A model generated the notes under the pieces. It saw only the letters and a program-made list of their open reading frames with translations, was not told the origin of the DNA and ran no database searches. 64,000 bases of DNA from Bacteroidales bacterium WCE2008 (GTDB lineage: Bacteria; Bacteroidota; Bacteroidia; Bacteroidales; UBA932): NCBI GenBank assembly GCA_900167925.1, contig FUZM01000006.1, forward strand, positions 50,063 to 114,062, read 5' to 3'. A program made the translations under genes and the position numbers. Shown in pieces: positions 34,272-44,198 of the stretch (its first letter is position 1; each line of letters starts with the position of its first letter).

Positions 34272-35365
34272 TTTTTCATTACAGTTTTTCTGTCCCAGCG
34301 GGCCGCATCCTTATAGGCTTCGGCTCCCATGGAACGTATAAGTTCAGGTGATTCTATTGCTATCTTGAGGGCTTCCGCGAAACCCTTTATGTCGTCTTCC
34401 GGCACCAGCAGGCCGTTCAGTCCGTCGGAAATCACGTCCTTCGGCCCGCACTTGCAGGCAAAAGCCACGGCCGGGACCCCATGGGCCTCAGCCTCCAGCA
34501 GGGCCATAGGAAGGCCCTCGTATCTCGAAGTCATGGCCAGCAGAGCTGCGCCGTCATATTCTTTGTCCATGTCCTTGACCGGCCCTGCCAGGATTATGCT
34601 GTCTTCGAGTCCTTTCGTCTTGATCATGTCTTCGAGTCTGCCGCGGTCTTCGCCGTCTCCGATTATCCGGACTTTCCAGTCTTTCCTGACGTCGGCGCTG
34701 ATCAGACTCCAGGCTTCTATCAGCCGTTCGAAGCCTTTCTGGTGGCAGAGCCGGCCGACGGCGATTATGGTCCTGGAGTCGAGAGACGAAGGCTTCGGAC
34801 TGATCCTGGCGATCGAGTTAGGAATCACGGCTATGTTGTCGAGATTGCCCCAGTAGCCCTTGTCTTCTTCGGTAAGTACTACGAAGCAGTCGAATTTGCG
34901 GATGTGCCTGAGGTCGGAGTTGCTGCGGTATCTGTCTATGATGCCCCAGAGCCCCCCGCGTGCGTACTGGAGTCGCTTGAATCTGGAAAAATGGGCCTCC
35001 AGCACCTTTTTGCTGCCGTCTTTTATGTCCGGGAGGAAGGTCTCGTCGTTGCAGAACATCGAGACTGTAATGTCCGGGCGGATTTCTTTGAGCACAGCTT
35101 CCAGCCTCTTTTTATGCCGCAACTGTTTCAGCGGGAAATTCAGTATCTTGGATATGAGGGAGCCGTTGTCGGTCTCGTAGTTGATTCCGAGATCGATGGT
35201 CTTGACGGAGGCCGGCATCGGGAAGGCCGGCTCCTGGTCCCGCTGGTCGGTAGTGATGATTGTCACCCGGTCGCCCCTTCCTGCAAAAAACGAAGCCTTG
35301 TCCGCAAGAACTCTTTCCATTCCCGCGGCCCTGTAGGTTCCGGCTATCGTATAGACTATTTTCAT
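34241..35365 (-). CDS. Glycosyltransferase family 4
   Basis: 374 residues. N-terminal TIAGTYRAAGMERVLADKASFFAGRGDRV; IIAVGRLCHQKGFERLIEAW; and SRYEGLPMALLEAEAHGVPAVAF, the GT4 EX7E site. Closest in type to enzymes that add alpha-linked Gal/GalNAc or Man in EPS and O-antigen assembly; donor not assignable. It overlaps the downstream GT4 by 31 nt and the polymerase gene by 4 nt (ATGA). Confidence 0.92.
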   Translation of the reverse strand: MKIVYTIAGTYRAAGMERVLADKASFFAGRGDRVTIITTDQRDQEPAFPMPASVKTIDLGINYETDNGSLISKILNFPLKQLRHKKRLEAVLKEIRPDITVSMFCNDETFLPDIKDGSKKVLEAHFSRFKRLQYARGGLWGIIDRYRSNSDLRHIRKFDCFVVLTEEDKGYWGNLDNIAVIPNSIARISPKPSSLDSRTIIAVGRLCHQKGFERLIEAWSLISADVRKDWKVRIIGDGEDRGRLEDMIKTKGLEDSIILAGPVKDMDKEYDGAALLAMTSRYEGLPMALLEAEAHGVPAVAFACKCGPKDVISDGLNGLLVPEDDIKGFAEALKIAIESPELIRSMGAEAYKDAARWDRKTVMKKWIALFRSIS

Positions 35366-36639
35366 TGTGCTTCTATAGGTTCGGGCTCAATCTCGTTGCC
35401 GTCATTGTCGTAGTCTCCGTCAATGCAGAACAGAATTGCGTTGAACAGGAAAATGTCGGTCGCAACCTTGAGCCAGATTATGAATGTCAGGGCTATTATC
35501 ATTATGCAGGCCATATTGAAATCCCTGAATTTGGTTCTTACGGCAAGCCCGTTGTAGATAAAGAATAGCGAGAATATCGCAAGTCCGACTAGTCCGCAGT
35601 ATAAGGTGAAACGGCAGTAGCCGATATCGGTGCTATAATAGAAGTTGCCGAAGATGCCGGTTCCGATTATCCAGGATCTGGTATCTGTCGGCCATATCCA
35701 CATTACGGCATTAAGCTTATCTGAAGAGTCTGTCCTGAAGACACCTGTCTCGGCCCAGTTGAAGAAGCCTTCGAATGCAAATCTCATGTTGCCTCTGAAT
35801 TCGGCATCGGCCTGATATAGACGTACCGCAACTAAGATAGTCGCAGCGACAATTATGGTCAGTACTGAAAAGATTCTAATCTGCCTGCCTGAAACAAAAC
35901 CGCCTCTCTGAGGCATGATATATCTTACGAGGATATAGAACAGACCCAGACCGGTTCCTACCATGGTGGTCCTCGCGATCATACTTCCCATAATTGTTAT
36001 AAGTATGAATGCGACTATATAGAATCCCAGGTATTTGCGGTTGCTGTTGATAGCATGGTTTGTGACGATCTGGTGGGCGATCAGGACCATGGCTACGGCA
36101 AATTTTATTCCGGCGGTATCAAGCGCGGCTCCGAGTCCATAAAGTCGGTTGACCTCCTTATAGTAAAAGTTTCCGTCAGACACGATACCGTCCACAATAG
36201 TCCTCATGAACGGCATATTGTCTACTGCAAGAGCCAATATGCCCTGTGCGACGCAGACTATTGTCAGATATTTTGTTATTATGGCCAGATCAACCCTTTC
36301 ATGGAAACTTCTCATCAACGCGACGACTCCATAGGCGCCTCCCAGCCATACGGCGAAGGATACTATGTACTGGGTATATGAATCGTCGTCCGTACCATTG
36401 ACCATTACGCAGTAGTAGCACCAGACAGAGAAGATGCAGGCGATAACTCCGGATATTATTTCCTGTCTTGAAAGAGAGGCGGTCTTCTCTTTCAAGGCCT
36501 GAAGCATGAAAGCTATTATTCCTATGACACCCAAAATCTGTTTCGTGTTAAGCGAAGATGGCAGATGTCTTATTGAAAAAGAGAATACATAGCAGCTGAC
36601 TACTATGCAAAGGAATATAGCTATGAAAACCTTCTTCAT
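35362..36639 (-). CDS. Polysaccharide polymerase (Wzy-like)
   Basis: 425 residues, about ten membrane helices with a large loop near 290-330 (GFFNWAETGVFRTDSSDKLNAVMWIWPTD). Sequence similarity to named families is weak, as usual for Wzy; the assignment rests on topology, length, its being the only such protein in the locus, and coupling to the glycosyltransferase genes. It would join flipped repeat units in the periplasm. Confidence 0.75.
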   Translation of the reverse strand: MKKVFIAIFLCIVVSCYVFSFSIRHLPSSLNTKQILGVIGIIAFMLQALKEKTASLSRQEIISGVIACIFSVWCYYCVMVNGTDDDSYTQYIVSFAVWLGGAYGVVALMRSFHERVDLAIITKYLTIVCVAQGILALAVDNMPFMRTIVDGIVSDGNFYYKEVNRLYGLGAALDTAGIKFAVAMVLIAHQIVTNHAINSNRKYLGFYIVAFILITIMGSMIARTTMVGTGLGLFYILVRYIMPQRGGFVSGRQIRIFSVLTIIVAATILVAVRLYQADAEFRGNMRFAFEGFFNWAETGVFRTDSSDKLNAVMWIWPTDTRSWIIGTGIFGNFYYSTDIGYCRFTLYCGLVGLAIFSLFFIYNGLAVRTKFRDFNMACIMIIALTFIIWLKVATDIFLFNAILFCIDGDYDNDGNEIEPEPIEAQ

Positions 36640-37610
36640 CGGTAAATCACTCCGTAAACGAATTTATACACAAGCAGATGGTAGATTTTTACACCTGTCC
36701 ACATGCTTCTTGCCGCCATCCACTGAAGCAGCCTTGTACGTAAAGGTAATGCTTTATTTCCAGCTGCGAAAGCGTTTGCGCTGTCGAACCAGCTATACCA
36801 TATCCGGTAATTCTCTTCATCGGAACTGATAAGAAGCGGAAGCTTGATATAAAGTTTCAGATACTGGATATATCTTTCAAGTTCTTTTGCATAGCGGGAA
36901 CCGGCGACAGCTTTCTCGACTTCGGCGATGTTCTCTGTGACTTCTTTTCTCCTGGCCTCGCTGAACTGGCGGCTGATGGAGGTGGTGCTTACGGCGTTGT
37001 ATCCGTAGAGAGATTCATGGATCTGCACTACATTCCCGGCCTTCAGAAAAGCCTTAAGGGTAAACATCATGTCTTCGCCCATATTGGCTCCCGGAATGAA
37101 CCGGATCCCGTTGTCGGCGATCAGGCTACGCCGGAAAAGGAACAGCCAGAGGTTCCATCTCATCGTCCCGCCCATCAGATGCTTCAGCGCCTCTATCGGG
37201 GTGCCGTAATCATATTGCCTCATATAGCGGCCATTGGTCTCGAATCCGAGGGTCCAGTCCCATCCGACTATGTCGGCATCATGGGCCTCCGCAGCCGCTA
37301 CCGCTTTCTCGAGCGCTTCCGGTTCTATGACGTCATCGGCATCCACGAATGCCAGATAATCCCCGCCGGCGTTGTCCAGTCCGAGGTTTCTTGCCGCTGC
37401 AACTCCTCCGTTTTTTTCGGCGCGGACGATCCGGCACGGAATTCCGCTGTTCTCCGCATAGTCCTTTATCATCTGCGGAGTATTGTCAGTGCTGCAGTCA
37501 TCCGCGAATACTACCTCGAAGTCTCTGAAGGTCTGGGCGCTGATGCTGTCCAGACTCCTCTGCAGAGTCTTCGCGGCGTTATATACAGGCATTATTACGC
37601 TTACTTTCAT
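36636..37610 (-). CDS. Glycosyltransferase family 2
   Basis: 324 residues, GT-A fold: SVIMPVYNAAKTLQRSLDSISAQTF, DDCSTDNT, and the metal-binding DADD in YLAFVDADDVIEPEAL. The C-terminal region has a probable membrane-associated helix (LLVYKFVYGVIY). Inverting sugar transfer; donor not known. It overlaps the polymerase and the GT14 genes by 4 nt each. Confidence 0.93.
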   Translation of the reverse strand: MKVSVIMPVYNAAKTLQRSLDSISAQTFRDFEVVFADDCSTDNTPQMIKDYAENSGIPCRIVRAEKNGGVAAARNLGLDNAGGDYLAFVDADDVIEPEALEKAVAAAEAHDADIVGWDWTLGFETNGRYMRQYDYGTPIEALKHLMGGTMRWNLWLFLFRRSLIADNGIRFIPGANMGEDMMFTLKAFLKAGNVVQIHESLYGYNAVSTTSISRQFSEARRKEVTENIAEVEKAVAGSRYAKELERYIQYLKLYIKLPLLISSDEENYRIWYSWFDSANAFAAGNKALPLRTRLLQWMAARSMWTGVKIYHLLVYKFVYGVIYR

Positions 37611-38458
37611 ATAGAAAGATCCTTAATCTTTTCAATGAATCCCATATCCCTGCTGTTGAATTTCCTGGCGAACAGAGCTGGGGAGGATTTCAATTTTTCA
37701 TAATCTGCGCCGCTCCAGTCCACCAGTTCCCCGTTTCTCCATCCGATACTTCTCATGCAACCCTTTCCGTCGTCGGTGGTGCAATAAATGTTCTTGCGGT
37801 ATGGAGATTCCCAGCAAAGGGTCTGCATTACAATCTCGTCAGAGCAGAAGGTGTGTCGGAATACTTTCATCACCCAGTCCTTGCGTGAAATGAAATACTT
37901 TGCCATGTCTTCAGTAATACTGCACCACTGGGAGCCTTTCTTGAAGTCTATTTCTTTGTTCCGTTCTATTCCAAGCAGCTCCTGTATTCTCAGGAAAGCG
38001 GCGCGTACTATCCGTTTCGCCCCGGATCTCTTTCTGAAATCCTTCGGGAACAGATGCCATCTCTGGACTTTGCGTACCACCTCCGGGGTTATTTCCGTCA
38101 GGGTATACCCGATGAATTCTTTTCCGTTATTCTTTTCCAGAAAGTCGTTTATATAGTCTTGGGATTTCAATGGGAGATCGACGCCGGACAGGAGATGGTA
38201 GTAATCGTATCCGCCTTTCTTCAGGGCCTCTTCGAAAAGTGCGTACTCCGCTTCTACCATGCTCAGATCCCCCCAGCGCACGTCGACTCTGTTTCCCAGA
38301 ATCCTCAGTCCTGCTTTTTCAGTATGGAGCTCCGGCAGAGTGCCGACCTTCTTGTCTATATGGACATAGATATCGTTTCTCTCGTCGTCCAGGCAAGAGA
38401 GCAGGATATCCAGAAGTCTCCATTCGTTATGGGCGAGTATGAGGTATGCGTTTCTCAT
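37607..38458 (-). CDS. GT14 family (core-2/I-branching-like) glycosyltransferase
   Basis: 283 residues starting MRNAYLILAHNEWRLLDILLSCLDD, with YVHIDKK, DVRWGDLSMVEAE, YYHLLSGVDLPLKSQ and a C-terminal GAQWCSITEDMA-type block (here GSQWCSITEDMA). Matches GT14 beta-1,6-GlcNAc/xylosyl-transferase-like proteins. A paralogue of the gene at 41796-42587 in the same operon; two branching-type enzymes suggest a branched repeat unit. Confidence 0.92.
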   Translation of the reverse strand: MRNAYLILAHNEWRLLDILLSCLDDERNDIYVHIDKKVGTLPELHTEKAGLRILGNRVDVRWGDLSMVEAEYALFEEALKKGGYDYYHLLSGVDLPLKSQDYINDFLEKNNGKEFIGYTLTEITPEVVRKVQRWHLFPKDFRKRSGAKRIVRAAFLRIQELLGIERNKEIDFKKGSQWCSITEDMAKYFISRKDWVMKVFRHTFCSDEIVMQTLCWESPYRKNIYCTTDDGKGCMRSIGWRNGELVDWSGADYEKLKSSPALFARKFNSRDMGFIEKIKDLSI

Positions 38459-39514
38459 CTATATTCTGGTGCCGCAAAGCACTGAAAGGGTGTGCGGCAT
38501 GAACTTCTTCAAGAATGTATAGAATGCAAGGCAGATCAGGCAGACTGTCGGAGTAATCAGCACATAGCTCAAGCTGGTTCCGAACAGGCCGGTGCTGAGA
38601 ACTCTTTGCAGGAAGCCCCTTACCCAGTCGGTGAGATATACGGCGTGTAGGGCATATACGAAGAATGATGCTCCTGCCAGCCAGGTAAGTATTTCCGATA
38701 TCTTTTTCTTGTCGCAGACACTGTCGAAGATGTTGAAGACAGCGATGAACCATATAAAGCATGAGATCCGCAGGAAAATGTATCTGTACTCGTAGTTTTC
38801 GGAAAACAGCGTCACCGCCAGTAAAATGACCGAGAGGATGAAAGATGGTATCCTGAATTTCCTGCAGAACGATAGCACGTCAACGTCCTTCAGGCTGAGG
38901 CAGGCACCAGTCCCGAAGAATATCAGTGATGAGGCGTCCGGACACTCAATGTCCCATGGCAGCAGGCACATTACGCCAAGGAAGACAATGAATAGCGGCA
39001 GGGCTTTGCGGATGAGCCAATAATAGACCGGAGCCAGCAGAGACATTACCATCAAGCTCCTGACATACCACAGTGGGAAATCGAGCGGTCCCGTCCAGAA
39101 CAGATATCCGAAGCCTCTGGCGAGCAGCTGGTCCTTGTCATCGTTTTCCAGACCCAGCCGGGTGAAAATGACTTTCTTCGCCAGGATCGCCACGATGTAT
39201 AGTACATTCCATATGATGTACGGAACCAGAAGCGTCCGGACTCTCTTCTTCCATTTTGTGATGAAATCGGAGAACTGGAGGTTCCTGTCTGCGCAGCCGG
39301 CAAAGAACAGGTAGCCTGATATCATGAAGAACATCGGGACGGCGACCGCTCCGATGTTGTGCGAGATCAGTTCGGAGATGTAATGATAAAGCTGCCATCC
39401 GAGAGGTTCTCCTCCCGTGAACGGAGCAGACTGCGGCATTCCGTGTATGAACAGAACCAGAATGATCAGCGGGAACCGCATGATCCTTATGATTACAGAT
39501 AACCGTTCGTTCAT
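38459..39514 (-). CDS. Membrane acyltransferase (acyltransferase_3 family)
   Basis: 351 residues from the ATG at 39514, chosen because it makes an ATGA overlap with the preceding gene and begins just before the conserved start (MNERLSVIIRIMRFPLIILVLFIHG). About ten membrane helices with the family's N-terminal RxxR/H and ISGYLFF features. Such proteins put O-acetyl or succinyl groups on surface glycans. The family usually shows FFVISGFL; here FFMISGYLFF. Confidence 0.88.
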   Translation of the reverse strand: MNERLSVIIRIMRFPLIILVLFIHGMPQSAPFTGGEPLGWQLYHYISELISHNIGAVAVPMFFMISGYLFFAGCADRNLQFSDFITKWKKRVRTLLVPYIIWNVLYIVAILAKKVIFTRLGLENDDKDQLLARGFGYLFWTGPLDFPLWYVRSLMVMSLLAPVYYWLIRKALPLFIVFLGVMCLLPWDIECPDASSLIFFGTGACLSLKDVDVLSFCRKFRIPSFILSVILLAVTLFSENYEYRYIFLRISCFIWFIAVFNIFDSVCDKKKISEILTWLAGASFFVYALHAVYLTDWVRGFLQRVLSTGLFGTSLSYVLITPTVCLICLAFYTFLKKFMPHTLSVLCGTRI

Positions 39515-40425
39515 CTTATGGACCTGAGTATGTTTAGACCGGCATCGATAACCATCTGTACCGGACGGATTCGGTATAATCTCCATATCTTCGGAGCCCT
39601 GCCGACCGGAGTCCATTCTTCCTTGATCTCTGCCGGCAGGGAATCATAAGTCTTCCACCATTGCCCGAACTTGACAGTAAAGAGATTCCATGGCTTGCCT
39701 CCGGTATAGTGGATAGTGCCCGATTTCTGGACCTCTTCCCATAGAGTCTCGGAGTACTGGCTGACAAAGTCCTTCTTGTACTGGGGCAGGAAGAATGTCC
39801 TTATTCCGTTGTAGACCGGACTCAAGGCTATTACCCTTCCTTTGCAGACCTGGTTGAGGGCATCCTGGTCAGGGAACTCAAGATAGTCAACCTTGCAGGC
39901 GTCTAGCAGTTTCTCTGTCAGCCTGTCCTTGCGCATCTGTTCCAGATTCATGACAAGGAAACCCGAGTTGAAATATTCCCGCGGATTGCAGCCGAGGGCC
40001 TTGAATCTTTCGGCCTGGTTTTCTATCGGAGCCTCATATACTACGCCCAGATAGTTGTCCTTAAGATCCAGATTAGCATAAAGTCCTGCGATGTCTTGTC
40101 TTACAATGACATCGCAGTCGATATAGACGATGCTTTTGTATTCGGGGAGAATCTCCGGAAGAAGCAGTCTGAACGAGGCTGCTTCCGTATATCTCGGATC
40201 GGTATAGACGTCTTTCAGCCTTCCGGCAAGGCTGATATATTCGAATTCCAGCCGTCCTGCCCCCAAGCGGACGAGTTTGTCTTTCATCCTGTCAGGGATG
40301 TCTTCGGTGACAAGGCATATTACTCTGTACGAATCTGCGTCGGACGAAGAATCCAGCAGAGACTTGAGCATAGTCGCTGCAGGGACGAAGTAATTCGGGG
40401 TGAATGCAATTGCCAGCGGGGTCAT
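39511..40425 (-). CDS. Glycosyltransferase family 8
   Basis: 304 residues from the ATG at 40425 (ATGA overlap with the upstream GT2); an upstream start would add 46 residues with no conserved content. GT8 marks: AIAFTPNYFVPAATMLKSLL, the DxD in VYIDCDVIV, NSGFLVMNLEQMR, DQDALN, and IHYTGGKPW. Retaining galactosyl- or glucosyl-transferases of this type are common in LPS and EPS loci. Confidence 0.93.
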   Translation of the reverse strand: MTPLAIAFTPNYFVPAATMLKSLLDSSSDADSYRVICLVTEDIPDRMKDKLVRLGAGRLEFEYISLAGRLKDVYTDPRYTEAASFRLLLPEILPEYKSIVYIDCDVIVRQDIAGLYANLDLKDNYLGVVYEAPIENQAERFKALGCNPREYFNSGFLVMNLEQMRKDRLTEKLLDACKVDYLEFPDQDALNQVCKGRVIALSPVYNGIRTFFLPQYKKDFVSQYSETLWEEVQKSGTIHYTGGKPWNLFTVKFGQWWKTYDSLPAEIKEEWTPVGRAPKIWRLYRIRPVQMVIDAGLNILRSIR

Positions 40426-41315
40426 TTGGTGATTCTTGTTTTTATCCAGCGGAGTAACATCATAGCTTTTTCCGGAGCTGATGCAAGCCGGCAGTATTTC
40501 AGATATCTGATTTTTCTCATCGGAAGATGTCTGATTACCAGATTGAAATAGTCGAAAAGACATCTTCTGTGAAGAAAGTCCCGGCTTACAGGCAGGTTAT
40601 TATCCGGATTCATAAACCACTCGGTGAGTTGGGAGATTGCTTCCAGTTTCTCCGGAAATTTACTTGCGTCAGATGATAAATGGATGTCTGTCTGTCGGAA
40701 CTGGAAAAGCATTTTCTGTGTATTAGCTACTCCATTCCACGCCAGGGCAAAAGGAGTTGCTATATCTGAACCGAAAGCGCACGGGAAGGATATGAATCCT
40801 CCGATCTCTTCAAGAGCTTTTCTTCTGAACATGAAATTACCGATACAGGTAAAGGCTTTATTGTCAAACCAGCTGCGGATAAACTCATCCCTGCTTGTAT
40901 ACTCCTTCAGAATGCAATCATCCCAAAGATGCTCTCCCTTGCTGTCGATTTGTTCTACTGCTGACCGTATGATGTCTACGTCAGGATATTTTTCTGCCAG
41001 TCTTATACAGGTCTCGCAATAATCCGGGGAATAAGTGTCATCGTCTGAGGCAAGCACGATGAATTCCCCAGCAGCATATTTTATACAATGGTTCCATTGT
41101 TCTACCAGGTTTCTGCCGCCGATATTGACCTCGTTTCGTCTGTAGCTTATCCGTGGATCTCCTAAGCTGTCGACAATGCTCTTGATATCCTGAGGCGAAC
41201 AGTCATCAACGACGACCAGTTCTATATCTCTATAAGTTTGCCGCAGTATGCTTTCAATGGCAGAATGCAGGAAGAGAGTCTTCCACGCCGGCAATATAAA
41301 AGAGACCTTAGTCAT
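40422..41315 (-). CDS. Glycosyltransferase family 2
   Basis: 297 residues: SFILPAWKTLFLHSAIESILRQTY, VDDCSPQD, and ASDDDTYSPDYCE as the metal-binding region. Typical length and GT-A organisation. The start codon lies 11 nt downstream of the acetyltransferase stop. Donor unknown. Confidence 0.92.
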   Translation of the reverse strand: MTKVSFILPAWKTLFLHSAIESILRQTYRDIELVVVDDCSPQDIKSIVDSLGDPRISYRRNEVNIGGRNLVEQWNHCIKYAAGEFIVLASDDDTYSPDYCETCIRLAEKYPDVDIIRSAVEQIDSKGEHLWDDCILKEYTSRDEFIRSWFDNKAFTCIGNFMFRRKALEEIGGFISFPCAFGSDIATPFALAWNGVANTQKMLFQFRQTDIHLSSDASKFPEKLEAISQLTEWFMNPDNNLPVSRDFLHRRCLFDYFNLVIRHLPMRKIRYLKYCRLASAPEKAMMLLRWIKTRITK

Positions 41316-41326
41316 TGAGCGAACTT

Positions 41327-41806
41327 TTATTTTTCTTTTGCCGGAACGCCAGTTACAGTAACGCCAGGAGTCGTTATATCCTTGACCACTACAGCTCCTG
41401 CTCCGATCTTGACATTGTCGGCGATCGTTATTCCTCCAAGGATCTGGGCGAACTGTCCGATATCTACATTGTCCCCGATGACAGGGGAGTCGTCCGGATA
41501 TCCGCCCTTGCTGCCGATGCAGCAGTTCCCATGGATAGTGCAGTTTTTGCCGATCCTGGATTTAGGGTTTACTATCACCGAACCGAAATGCTCCAGCTTA
41601 AGGCCTTCTCCGAAACAGCCGGCACTGATAATGAAGCCAAGCTTAGCCCCCAGCCTGTTTTTTCTTGCCTTGTAGTAATAAGCCAGGAATCGGCACGGCT
41701 TGTCAAACGTATACCTTTCCTCTTTGCGGAGAAGCTTGAGATATTTTCTTATGTAATATGTCTCCGGGCGTATCAGCCACTCGAGGAATCTTTCTTTATT
41801 GCTCAT
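41327..41806 (-). CDS. Serine acetyltransferase-like hexapeptide O-acetyltransferase
   Basis: 159 residues, a short N-terminal helix region then left-handed beta-helix hexapeptide repeats (IGKNCTIHGNCCIGSKGG...IGDNVDIGQFAQILGGITIADNVKIGAGAVVVKD). The probable catalytic His is in the TIHGN segment. Resembles CysE-like enzymes of capsule loci (for example WcaB/NeuO types) that acetylate sugars from acetyl-CoA; too short for biosynthetic CysE. Overlaps the GT14 gene by 11 nt. Confidence 0.88.
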   Translation of the reverse strand: MSNKERFLEWLIRPETYYIRKYLKLLRKEERYTFDKPCRFLAYYYKARKNRLGAKLGFIISAGCFGEGLKLEHFGSVIVNPKSRIGKNCTIHGNCCIGSKGGYPDDSPVIGDNVDIGQFAQILGGITIADNVKIGAGAVVVKDITTPGVTVTGVPAKEK

Positions 41807-42587
41807 TTTCTGTAAATTTTCTGGCCCAGATATACTCTGAGTCTTTAAGTGATTCGTAATCCTTAAGCGTCAATGTATAAGGATTGCTTTTATTGAATCT
41901 GACATATAGCAGTTCCGGGCAGTCGGAGATATGGAACTGTTCCGGATGCCTGTTCAGTTCGGACGCTGCATAATACTCGTCCCCGCACAGCGAAAAACGG
42001 TATCTGGATAATATCTTGTCCGCGTTCCGGGTCAGATACTCCACTCCTTTCTGTGACAGGCTTTTCCAGTTGTCTGTCTTCAGGAAGGTCTCGCGACGGA
42101 AGTGTCGTATTCCGAGTACCTTCTGTATCTTTATGATAATACGCCAGGCAATCGCACTGCTGTTTCTGATTCCTTTGCTGAAAAGATGGTATCTTCTCAG
42201 TTTAAAGTCTGCATCTCCCGGATCGTCAGGCCAGAATCTCATGACTTCCTCTCCCTGATGTCTGCTATAGAATGCATCAAGTCCCTGTATGTCTTTCAAC
42301 GGAAGGTGAGTTCCGGAAATCAAGTGATAGAAATCGTAGGGACCATTATTTAATGCCGCCTTGAACAGGACCAGTTCTGTCTTGATCTGAGAGACATTTC
42401 CCCAGCGGACATCAATGCGCTCCTGCGGAAAGAATACCGCGCTTTTTTCAGTATGTATGGATGGGACCTGCTTTACTTTCTTGTCAAAATGGATATAGAT
42501 GTCATTCCCTTCAGAATCCAGCATGGAAACCAGTCTCTGAAGAATCTTGAATTCATTGTGGGCTATTATCAGAAAAGCATGCCTCAT
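41796..42587 (-). CDS. GT14 family (core-2/I-branching-like) glycosyltransferase
   Basis: 263 residues: RHAFLIIAHNEFKILQRLVSMLDS, YIHFDKK, DVRWGNVSQIKTE, YHLISGTHLPLKD and NWKSLSQKGVEYL. A paralogue of the gene at 37607-38458 with the same block order, so probably a beta-1,6- or branch-forming transferase with a different acceptor. It starts 4 nt after the GT32-like stop. Confidence 0.9.
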   Translation of the reverse strand: MRHAFLIIAHNEFKILQRLVSMLDSEGNDIYIHFDKKVKQVPSIHTEKSAVFFPQERIDVRWGNVSQIKTELVLFKAALNNGPYDFYHLISGTHLPLKDIQGLDAFYSRHQGEEVMRFWPDDPGDADFKLRRYHLFSKGIRNSSAIAWRIIIKIQKVLGIRHFRRETFLKTDNWKSLSQKGVEYLTRNADKILSRYRFSLCGDEYYAASELNRHPEQFHISDCPELLYVRFNKSNPYTLTLKDYESLKDSEYIWARKFTENEQ

Positions 42588-42591
42588 GTGC

Positions 42592-43404
42592 CTATCCTCT
42601 TATTCTGTCAATCTCTTTTTCGGTCCTGAGTCCCAATCTGTTAAGTATGGCTTTGACAGAGTTTTTCAGAGCAAAGATAATCCTGTCCTTTCTGCTCAGA
42701 GTCCTTCGCCATGATGCATTACAGCAATGGACTGCGGCTGCCTGGGGCTTCATCAGATATGGCTGCGGGCAGAATATGTCTGCAGAATAGAGCTTTATTC
42801 CTTCCTGCAGATCTTGTTCCTGGTCCAGATATTTGAACCCGTATTTTTCAGCAATCCCGGCAAATACGATAGGGCTTATGTTCTCTTCAGATGGAATGCC
42901 GTCTTCTCCGACCACGAAATCCCTTGATTCATAGTAATCCATACAGTCCTTGAAGAACGGATGATGTTTTTCGCCACCCATGATAGCCGCCTGGATCTGT
43001 ATGCCGTGAATCTTTAAATCCGGATCCCGTTTATTCCCCTTATCGTCGACAAGGTTCTCTTCCTTTATTTTCCTGACCAGGTCAGGATAGCTTTCGATAG
43101 CTGAGAACGCCCTGTTTCCAAGGGTGAAATCCAGGTTCTTGCGGACAAGGACGTCGGAGTCCAGATATACTCCTCCCTCGTTGTATAAGGCATAAACCCT
43201 GATATAATCACACGCGAAGGCCCACTTCCGCGCTTTTACCGCGTCTCTGACAAAAGGTACGGAATCGACATTGAAGTTAGATGTATTCCATAGTTTAATC
43301 TGCCAGTCGGGCATATGTTGCTTCCAACTTTTTATGCACTCGCAGAGATCCGTGGGTATAGGATCTTTACTGAGCCAGCAGTAGTGTATTGTTTTAGGAA
43401 TCAT
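42592..43404 (-). CDS. GT32-like glycosyltransferase (DXD sugar-binding)
   Basis: 270 residues from the ATG at 43404 (MIPKTIHYCWLSKDPIP is the standard family start). The Gly_transf_sug DxD is in GGVYLDSDVLVRKNLD; a C-terminal AVHCCNASW block follows. Family members in capsule loci transfer mannose or galactose. 23 nt separate it from the DUF616 gene upstream. Confidence 0.92.
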   Translation of the reverse strand: MIPKTIHYCWLSKDPIPTDLCECIKSWKQHMPDWQIKLWNTSNFNVDSVPFVRDAVKARKWAFACDYIRVYALYNEGGVYLDSDVLVRKNLDFTLGNRAFSAIESYPDLVRKIKEENLVDDKGNKRDPDLKIHGIQIQAAIMGGEKHHPFFKDCMDYYESRDFVVGEDGIPSEENISPIVFAGIAEKYGFKYLDQEQDLQEGIKLYSADIFCPQPYLMKPQAAAVHCCNASWRRTLSRKDRIIFALKNSVKAILNRLGLRTEKEIDRIRG

Positions 43405-43427
43405 ATTATTGATGGTATGATATTGCG

Positions 43428-44198
43428 TCAGCGAAGGCAAAACAGTGCCACAATCCTTCTGAACCTGCGATTGGTCCTCTGTATGAACTCATGAATCTTT
43501 CTCTTTCGACCATGATAAACCTTCCCGGAAGGGGAATGGTCAATGCACGAAAGGAAAGAAACATTCCGGGAACAGTAATTGGAATCTATCAGAAGTGATG
43601 GGGTAAAATTATTTCTGTATAATACCAGCATCAGACTCAGCTGGTCTCTCTGCGATATTTTCTGGTATTCGTCCCACCATTCCGAGTCGATCTTGACGAT
43701 TTTCCCGTCATTGTGTTTTCTGAAGATAATGTTATTCTCATAGAGTCCGCGATTCCTTGGCATGCCTTCTTTTACAAGATATCTTCTGACTCTTCTGGCA
43801 GTCCGGAGATTGATTTTTTTTGCTATATAACAGAAGGCGTTTTCCTTGTAAATACAATGATTCCATGGATGGGCGACTCCACTCATCAGAGCCCCTTCTG
43901 CAATAGCTTTATCTACTATGGTATATAACTCTTTCCCGGTAATGCGGATGTTTCCGTCTATCCATAAGCTATAATCATATTCCTTTAACACTTCGTGCGG
44001 AAGGAGTTTGACATAGCGAGATTTTCTCGTACCATTAGAGTTTTTATATGGAATCGGCCGGATTTCCCACACGCCTATTTTCCCTTCTTGAAAATCATCG
44101 GAAAAGCAGATATAATCGAAGCTATCGTCGATGACCCCCGGTTGCATCAGATTGTCGTAACCTCCGACAATGCAAGTGTAGATTACTTTCTTGTTCAT
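43428..44198 (-). CDS. DUF616/TOD1-like glycosyltransferase
   Basis: 256 residues: KVIYTCIVGGYDNLMQP, DYICFSDD, SRYVKLLPHEVLKEYDYSLWIDGNIRI and GVAHPWNHCIYKE match DUF616 (related to plant TOD1/MUCI70). The WIDGN segment looks like a DxD-type metal site. Probably another sugar transferase of the EPS pathway. Overlaps the ATP-grasp gene by 4 nt. Confidence 0.85.
   Translation of the reverse strand: MNKKVIYTCIVGGYDNLMQPGVIDDSFDYICFSDDFQEGKIGVWEIRPIPYKNSNGTRKSRYVKLLPHEVLKEYDYSLWIDGNIRITGKELYTIVDKAIAEGALMSGVAHPWNHCIYKENAFCYIAKKINLRTARRVRRYLVKEGMPRNRGLYENNIIFRKHNDGKIVKIDSEWWDEYQKISQRDQLSLMLVLYRNNFTPSLLIDSNYCSRNVSFLSCIDHSPSGKVYHGRKRKIHEFIQRTNRRFRRIVALFCLR

Noticed and set aside
34481..35413. 310-codon plus-strand frame opposite a GT4 gene
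   Set aside because: Opposite strand of a conserved glycosyltransferase; no motif support.
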